A stretch of DNA of 27,119 bases from JBHIET01 sp046760785 (GTDB lineage: Bacteria; Chloroflexota; Anaerolineae; B4-G1), in contig JBHIET010000045.1 in NCBI GenBank assembly GCA_046760785.1, forward strand, positions 1 to 27,119. The letters run 5' to 3'. Every line of letters begins with the position of its first letter. Positions within the stretch are counted from its first letter, which is position 1. This document shows, piece by piece, positions 23,172 to 27,119 of the stretch. The notes under the pieces were generated by a model. The model searched no databases and was not told where the DNA came from. It saw only the letters and a list, made by a program, of their open reading frames with translations. Made by a program: the position numbers and the translations under genes.

Positions 23172-24136
23172 CCATCCCTCCGATCACGCCCATATTCCAT
23201 ATCAAGCCACATGGCGAAGAGAAGAAATTGCAGCCCCGAGATGGATATAAAAGCAGCAAACATCGCGCTGGTGGCCGACGCCATTCCAACCAGCAGGCGG
23301 TAGATGACAAGGTACAATCCTAGCAAGAGCCCCAAGGGACAGAGAAGCAGCCCTGTTGCGTAAAACAGGAGCAAGGGATGAAAATCGCGGATGATGTACT
23401 TCTCTTTCAATCGCCAGAAGAAACCCTTGGTCAAGTACCAGGACATCGAAGGTATTATCCGCCACAGGCGGATGCCCGACTTTTCACCGATGCCATAGAT
23501 GGGACGCACCGCCACGTTGGTCACCGGCAAGTTGAAGACATTGAGATGAATCAACATTGAGTTCTCGAACTCGTACCCATTGCTGATGTGATCCAGGTCA
23601 AGCATCTTCAGCGCACGGAGGGAGATGGCTGTATACCCCGCCTGGGAATCGGCGACGTGCCAGTAGCCGGATGCAATCTTGGTCATCATGGATAGGACAT
23701 TGTTGCCAAAGTAGCGATAGCGAGGCATCTGTGTCCACGCCTCGCCGGTGAAGAGACGGTTGCCTTTCGCGTAATCGGCCTCCCCTTTGATCACCGGCTC
23801 GATCACTTGCGCCAGTTCCGCCGGGTCCATCTGCGCGTCGCCAGCCATCACAGCCACCACATCCAGATCCAGCTCCAACGCTCGCCGGTAGCCGGTCAGG
23901 ATTGCTCCTCCCACGCCTCGATTCTCCTGACAGCGAATTACTCCCAGGTGCTCTCCCCACTGTCGGTGGTAGCCTCTCGCTACCTCATAGGTACGGTCCT
24001 GGCTACAATCATCCACGACCACGATACGGTCTACGAAATCGGGCATTGTCTCCAATACTTGCCCGATCAACCTCTCCTCATTATGAGCCGGCACAACTAC
24101 ACCGACCCGCGCGCCCTTGTACATAGCCACCCTCAT
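23168..24136 (-). CDS. GT2 family glycosyltransferase (polyprenyl-phosphate type)
   Basis: This 322-residue protein has a GT-A domain with VGVVVPAHNEE, VVVDDCSQDRTYEVA (Asp42-Asp43), ENRGVGGAILTGYRRAL and MAGDAQMDP, where the acidic residues near 100-104 form the metal/nucleotide site. It matches the dolichyl/undecaprenyl-phosphate sugar synthase branch of GT2, which charges a lipid carrier from a nucleotide sugar. Two hydrophobic helices at about residues 255-310 anchor it. It would supply the lipid-phosphate sugars used by the GT39-like and DUF2723 enzymes downstream; this is inference from the pathway. Starts at 24136 or 24124 are both possible; AGGA precedes the first and GAGGGTGG the second. 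The stop overlaps the methyltransferase start. Confidence 0.9.
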   Translation of the reverse strand: MRVAMYKGARVGVVVPAHNEERLIGQVLETMPDFVDRIVVVDDCSQDRTYEVARGYHRQWGEHLGVIRCQENRGVGGAILTGYRRALELDLDVVAVMAGDAQMDPAELAQVIEPVIKGEADYAKGNRLFTGEAWTQMPRYRYFGNNVLSMMTKIASGYWHVADSQAGYTAISLRALKMLDLDHISNGYEFENSMLIHLNVFNLPVTNVAVRPIYGIGEKSGIRLWRIIPSMSWYLTKGFFWRLKEKYIIRDFHPLLLFYATGLLLCPLGLLLGLYLVIYRLLVGMASATSAMFAAFISISGLQFLLFAMWLDMEYGRDRRDG

Positions 24137-24365
24137 TTCTGATCCTGCAATTGAGATAGCACAGTTTTGCGTTCTCTCTCCGTAACCGTTCAGGCACTTT
24201 CAGGTCGAGCAGCCTGAGTAGCGCGGAGCAACGCGGAGCGCGTATCGAAGGGTGCGGTCGAAACGCCGCTCTGTCGAGAAACTGCTCCCTTCGATACGGC
24301 CTTCACTCCGTTCCGGCCTACTCAGGGTGCTCCGTGACTACCCCCTGAACGCTTACCTCTCTCCA
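24137..24365. other. Intergenic region holding a long nested palindrome
   Basis: No gene is seen in these 229 bases between the two minus-strand transcription segments. Most of it is the nested palindrome at 24187-24351. An upstream promoter for the GT2 gene could lie in the AT-richer stretch at 24137-24180, but no clear hexamer pair was found. Confidence 0.6.
24187..24351. repeat. Long nested inverted repeat, about 165 bp
   Basis: Three stems nest on one axis. CGTTCAGG (24187-24194) pairs with CCTGAACG (24344-24351). GAGCAGCCTGAGTAG (24207-24221) pairs with CTACTCAGGGTGCTC (24318-24332), 14 of 15. CGTATCGAAGGG (24241-24252) pairs exactly with CCCTTCGATACG (24287-24298). The element could form a large cruciform or RNA hairpin. 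It has the look of a miniature mobile palindrome, but no target duplication was identified. Confidence 0.8.
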
Positions 24366-26912
24366 TCACGGAACTTCAAGCGATGTCAGCAGCACACGGT
24401 CCCCCGCCGTCTTGTCTTCCCCCTCAACTTCCCACCGCTCCATCGTGTCCAGCCAGTAGGCGCCGGTCTGGAGCCAGTAGGTTCCCGGAGAGAGCGGTTC
24501 TGGGACGAGCAGGAGATGGCGCTGGATCAGCAGGTCGCCTCCCCGCCAGTCCGTGACCGGCACGCCCAGCCCATCGCCGACCGCCACAGGTCGCCCTTCT
24601 CCGTCCAGCAGGTGGGCTATCAGCGACAGCGGGCGATCGGGAGTGTCCGTCGCAGACCAGTAGGTCCATAGGGCCAGCGTTTCGCCCGGCGTCATAGCGC
24701 CGGCCTCTAAGCGATACCCCAGGAACACCAGCGGGCCGGAGAACGAGAGCGGTGGGGAGAGAGTCACGCCGTCCGCCTTAGCCCGTTCCGGCGCCCAGTC
24801 GGAGGGAGCGACGATCACCGGATCGGTCTGCACTCCGCTCATTAATTCTTCGGTATCCACAGGCGGCCACTCGTAGACCACAAAGGGCGGCGTGTCGTGC
24901 CCCATCCGTTGCTCGTAGGCCAGCCGGGCCGGTGCCCGATGCGCCTGCACAAAGTCACCCTCGGTCTCCTCGCCCCGGTAGAAGGCGTACCACCCCGCCG
25001 ACCGGCCGCCGTCGGGGTAGAGCCAGGCCTGGGTGCAGTCGAAATAGGCCATCCGCAGGCCATCAACATCACGGCCGAACCCCTCGGCGGCGACCTGGGG
25101 CGGGAAGGGAATCACGGGTAGCGCGCACTGGGCCAGCCAGGCGGGAGCGGGGTCTCGCTCCGGAACGTGGTAGTAGAACAGCACGTGAGCGATTTTGGCG
25201 TCGGGTTCGCGCTTGCGGAACCAATCGTACATCTCCGGGTCAACCAGGGGAATGCCGTCCAGCGTGGTGGCGCTGATGACGTAGTCGCCCGGCGGGGGGG
25301 CGAAGCGGGAGGGGAAGACGGCCGGCGTGTCGCCCCGCAGCGGCGTCAGTGGCTCGTACTCCACGCCGTAGATCGCCGGGTCGTAGAAGATGAACGCTGA
25401 GAGGCGCACCGGTCCCAACCCCCGCTCCCGCTGAAAGTGAGCCAGGTCCTTGTACGCCTGCCCCCAATCGGTGTTGGAGTCGGCCAGGTAGCGGTAGCCG
25501 CCGTCCGGCCCGCCGGCCAGTTCGTTGAAGTAGGCCAGGTAGTGGGGGAAGAGGCGCAGGGTGGCAAAGGCTTGCCAGAGCAACAGGGCAAGAGCGGCAG
25601 TGCGTAATGCGTAATGCGTAAAACGTGATGCGTGTTGCGTGTTGCGTGAGATGAAGATGAAAAGAAACGGCAGGATGGGGAGCAGGTGACGGTAGCCGAT
25701 GTTCAAGGGGCTGAAGAGGCTGCTTGCTCCGTAGAGGAGGGGGAAAAGCAGCAGAGCACTCTCATTGAGCAGGAAGTGATGCCATTTCGTCCCAAGGCTC
25801 CCAGCCCTCGTCTCCGATGGCGTCGCAGGCGAGGTCAGTGTATCGCGAGTGAGGATTAGTCGCGTAAGCCCCCCCCGAGACGGGGACTTCGAGCGAATTC
25901 CATCCCTGACGCTTTTCAGAAAGGCCACTATCGCAGCAAGAAGCAGGAGCAGAGTCGGCAAGGGTGTTTTAAGAAGAAATGCTACAGGGAAGTAATACCA
26001 CCAGCCGTGCGAACGATTCTCGCCCATCAGAAAGGCGGCGTGTCCACCGGCGATGTGTTGGCGAAGGCGCAGCCAGGGGATGCGGTGGCTGGCCGCCGGG
26101 ACCGGGAAAGGAACGCCGGGAATGGAACCCACCTCAAACCCATAGAGACCCCACAGCACCAATCCGGCGATGACGAAGAGCAGCAGGAGGGAAAGTAGCC
26201 ATCGCTGTGGCAGAGCTAACACGCCTAACATAATCACCACGGGCAGCAGCATCAGCGCCGAGAGTTTGGCTCCCTGGGCCAGGCCGAGGGTCACGCCGGT
26301 CAGCACCAGGCGTGGTAGCGAGGGGCGGCGCAGGAAGCGAGCCAGGCAAAAGAGCGCCAGCGTGATGAAGCAGGCCGCGCCCAGGTCGGTACCGGCGACA
26401 CCGGCGTGTGCCAGAATATTCGGGTCAAAGGCCAGGAGGAACAACGCCAGGAGGCCACCCCTCCATCCCCACAGGTCCTTCGCCCAGCGGAATACGACCG
26501 CCCCCAGGAGCACGGCCAGGAGCGCCACCATAGCCCGCGCTGGCACCACCAGACGCTCTACTGGACGGTAAGGGTACAGCCACTGCTGGGTCATTTGCAA
26601 TAGCGGCAGGCTCTCCGTCGTAGGCTCGGCCGCCTCGCCCCAGGGAGGCAGGGTGCGCGGGTCGGCGAGGTCGGGAACGGGCAGCAAAGGAAGGGCGGCC
26701 CACATCTTGACCAGCGGCGGGTGTTCCTCCACCAGGCGGTAGTCACCGGTGCACAGGATGGTGTAACCGCTGGTGAGGTGCAACCCCTCGTCAATGGTAA
26801 GGGAGGTGCCAGACGCGCTCCCACCGGCCTGGGCGAAGATAGCGCACAGCAATGCCAGGACAAGGATAGATAAGGCCACGGGTATCTTGCGAGTGGGCAA
26901 CAGACAAGTCAT
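24366..26912 (-). CDS. GT39-like membrane glycosyltransferase
   Basis: This 848-residue protein uses the ATG at 26912 (MTCLLPTRKIP); the frame is open further to 27014 but that extension runs through an inverted-repeat region and lacks a membrane-protein look. The first external loop holds SLTIDEGLHLTSGY (Asp41-Glu42), then EEHPPLVKMWAALP, typical of GT39/PMT-like GT-C enzymes. Further signatures are YYFPVAFLLKTPLP, GYRHLLPILPFLFIF and LADSNTDWGQAYKDL. The tail includes one beta-sandwich module (LVFLGYRLEAG to LQTGAYWL). Two insertions in predicted cytoplasmic loops stand out: a repeat-like stretch (about residues 332-371) and a 7-bp array (about 422-438, SRNTQHASRFTHYALRT). It is the first gene of the minus-strand cluster in the window. 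Sugar and acceptor are unknown. Confidence 0.83.
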   Translation of the reverse strand: MTCLLPTRKIPVALSILVLALLCAIFAQAGGSASGTSLTIDEGLHLTSGYTILCTGDYRLVEEHPPLVKMWAALPLLPVPDLADPRTLPPWGEAAEPTTESLPLLQMTQQWLYPYRPVERLVVPARAMVALLAVLLGAVVFRWAKDLWGWRGGLLALFLLAFDPNILAHAGVAGTDLGAACFITLALFCLARFLRRPSLPRLVLTGVTLGLAQGAKLSALMLLPVVIMLGVLALPQRWLLSLLLLFVIAGLVLWGLYGFEVGSIPGVPFPVPAASHRIPWLRLRQHIAGGHAAFLMGENRSHGWWYYFPVAFLLKTPLPTLLLLLAAIVAFLKSVRDGIRSKSPSRGGLTRLILTRDTLTSPATPSETRAGSLGTKWHHFLLNESALLLFPLLYGASSLFSPLNIGYRHLLPILPFLFIFISRNTQHASRFTHYALRTAALALLLWQAFATLRLFPHYLAYFNELAGGPDGGYRYLADSNTDWGQAYKDLAHFQRERGLGPVRLSAFIFYDPAIYGVEYEPLTPLRGDTPAVFPSRFAPPPGDYVISATTLDGIPLVDPEMYDWFRKREPDAKIAHVLFYYHVPERDPAPAWLAQCALPVIPFPPQVAAEGFGRDVDGLRMAYFDCTQAWLYPDGGRSAGWYAFYRGEETEGDFVQAHRAPARLAYEQRMGHDTPPFVVYEWPPVDTEELMSGVQTDPVIVAPSDWAPERAKADGVTLSPPLSFSGPLVFLGYRLEAGAMTPGETLALWTYWSATDTPDRPLSLIAHLLDGEGRPVAVGDGLGVPVTDWRGGDLLIQRHLLLVPEPLSPGTYWLQTGAYWLDTMERWEVEGEDKTAGDRVLLTSLEVP
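25599..25647. repeat. Heptamer array (AATGCGT/GTTGCGT units) in GT39-like gene
   Basis: Seven 7-bp units: AGTGCGT, AATGCGT (twice), AAAACGT, GATGCGT, GTTGCGT (twice). They lie between the last two membrane helices of the transferase, the same relative place as the 15701-15777 array in the other GT39-like gene. Confidence 0.9.
25873..25889. repeat. 17-bp motif, inverted copy of 27089-27105
   Basis: CCCCGAGACGGGGACTT is the complement of AAGTCCCCGTCTCGGGG and matches the segment at 27089-27105 in 16 of 17 bases in opposite orientation. It lies inside the GT39-like gene, in a low-complexity cytoplasmic loop rich in Ser, Thr, Arg and Gly. Confidence 0.6.
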
Positions 26913-27119
26913 GATCTCAGTACTTACACAGTTAGGAGAGGGCCTTTCGCAATTCAAACTGCCGGACTGCGGAAGTCTCGAAGGTGCTCCGCCTAGTAGC
27001 TTTTGACGCCACATGGGACTGATTCTGCTTTCGAAATGCCAGACGGCAGACTTTCGCAGTCTTTTGGCAGCTACTCACCCCAAGCTCCAAGTCCCCGTCC
27101 CGGGGACGTCGTATGCGGT
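26913..27119. other. Upstream region of the GT39-like gene with inverted repeats
   Basis: No gene is supported. GACTGCGGAAGTC (26965-26977) pairs with GACTTTCGCAGTC (27049-27061) in 12 of 13 positions. A tight hairpin GTCCCCG-TCC-CGGGGAC lies at 27091-27107. The region should hold the promoter of the minus-strand cluster but no convincing -35/-10 pair was picked. Confidence 0.6.

Noticed and set aside
26913..27014. 34-residue N-terminal extension of the first GT39-like protein
   Set aside because: It runs through an inverted-repeat region; the start just before the first membrane helix fits the family better, though neither has a strong ribosome-binding site.

Overview
The window is a GC-rich bacterial chromosome segment. 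It most likely comes from a Chloroflexota (Anaerolineae-like) genome. This taxonomic guess is inference, resting on the multi-GAF histidine kinase, the response-regulator/CHAT fusion, the run of very large GT-C glycosyltransferases with C-terminal beta-sandwich tails, a secreted protein ending in a YLPL/YIPLVLR-type motif, and abundant short interspersed and heptanucleotide repeats. No tRNA, rRNA, CRISPR array or transposase was seen.

Left arm, plus strand, 1-7501. A DegV-family lipid-binding protein (153-1016) and a small charged helical ORF (1147-1377) are followed by a repeat-bearing intergenic region of about 400 bp. That region ends in a good sigma-70-like promoter (1702-1730). The promoter drives a three-gene signalling operon: a soluble histidine kinase with five GAF domains (1780-5148), a stand-alone receiver protein (5126-5545, overlapping the kinase), and a receiver domain fused to a CHAT (caspase/separase-like) protease with an apparently intact His-Cys dyad (5570-7501). 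This looks like a phospho-relay that ends in a protease rather than a transcription factor, and it is the most unusual protein system here.

Right arm, minus strand, 27014 down to 7529. This is a tightly packed surface-polysaccharide or glycoprotein cluster. In transcription order it holds a GT39-like transferase (26912-24366), a roughly 165-bp nested palindrome (24351-24187), a GT2 transferase (24136-23168), a SAM methyltransferase (23171-22503), a GT-C-like membrane protein (22472-20421), a GT39-like transferase (20420-18156), a secreted protein (18103-16988), a second related GT39-like transferase (16991-14748), a DUF2723 GT-C protein (14651-11607), an O-antigen ligase/polymerase-like protein (11578-10091), and a multi-pass membrane protein fused to a subtilisin-like S8 protease (10066-7529). 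The subtilase converges on the CHAT gene with only 27 bp between them.

The second major observation is a set of at least eight degenerate 7-bp tandem arrays, each with its own unit sequence. They lie almost exclusively inside or at the edges of the GT39/DUF2723 genes. Within genes they fall in predicted cytoplasmic loops between membrane helices, and two paralogues carry unrelated arrays at the same loop. Because 7 is not a multiple of 3, gain or loss of one unit would shift the frame, so these genes could be contingency (phase-variable) loci. Other interspersed palindromic repeats (encoding STELAE-, PELVEG- and ACPEPV-type peptides) also sit in frame inside the same genes.
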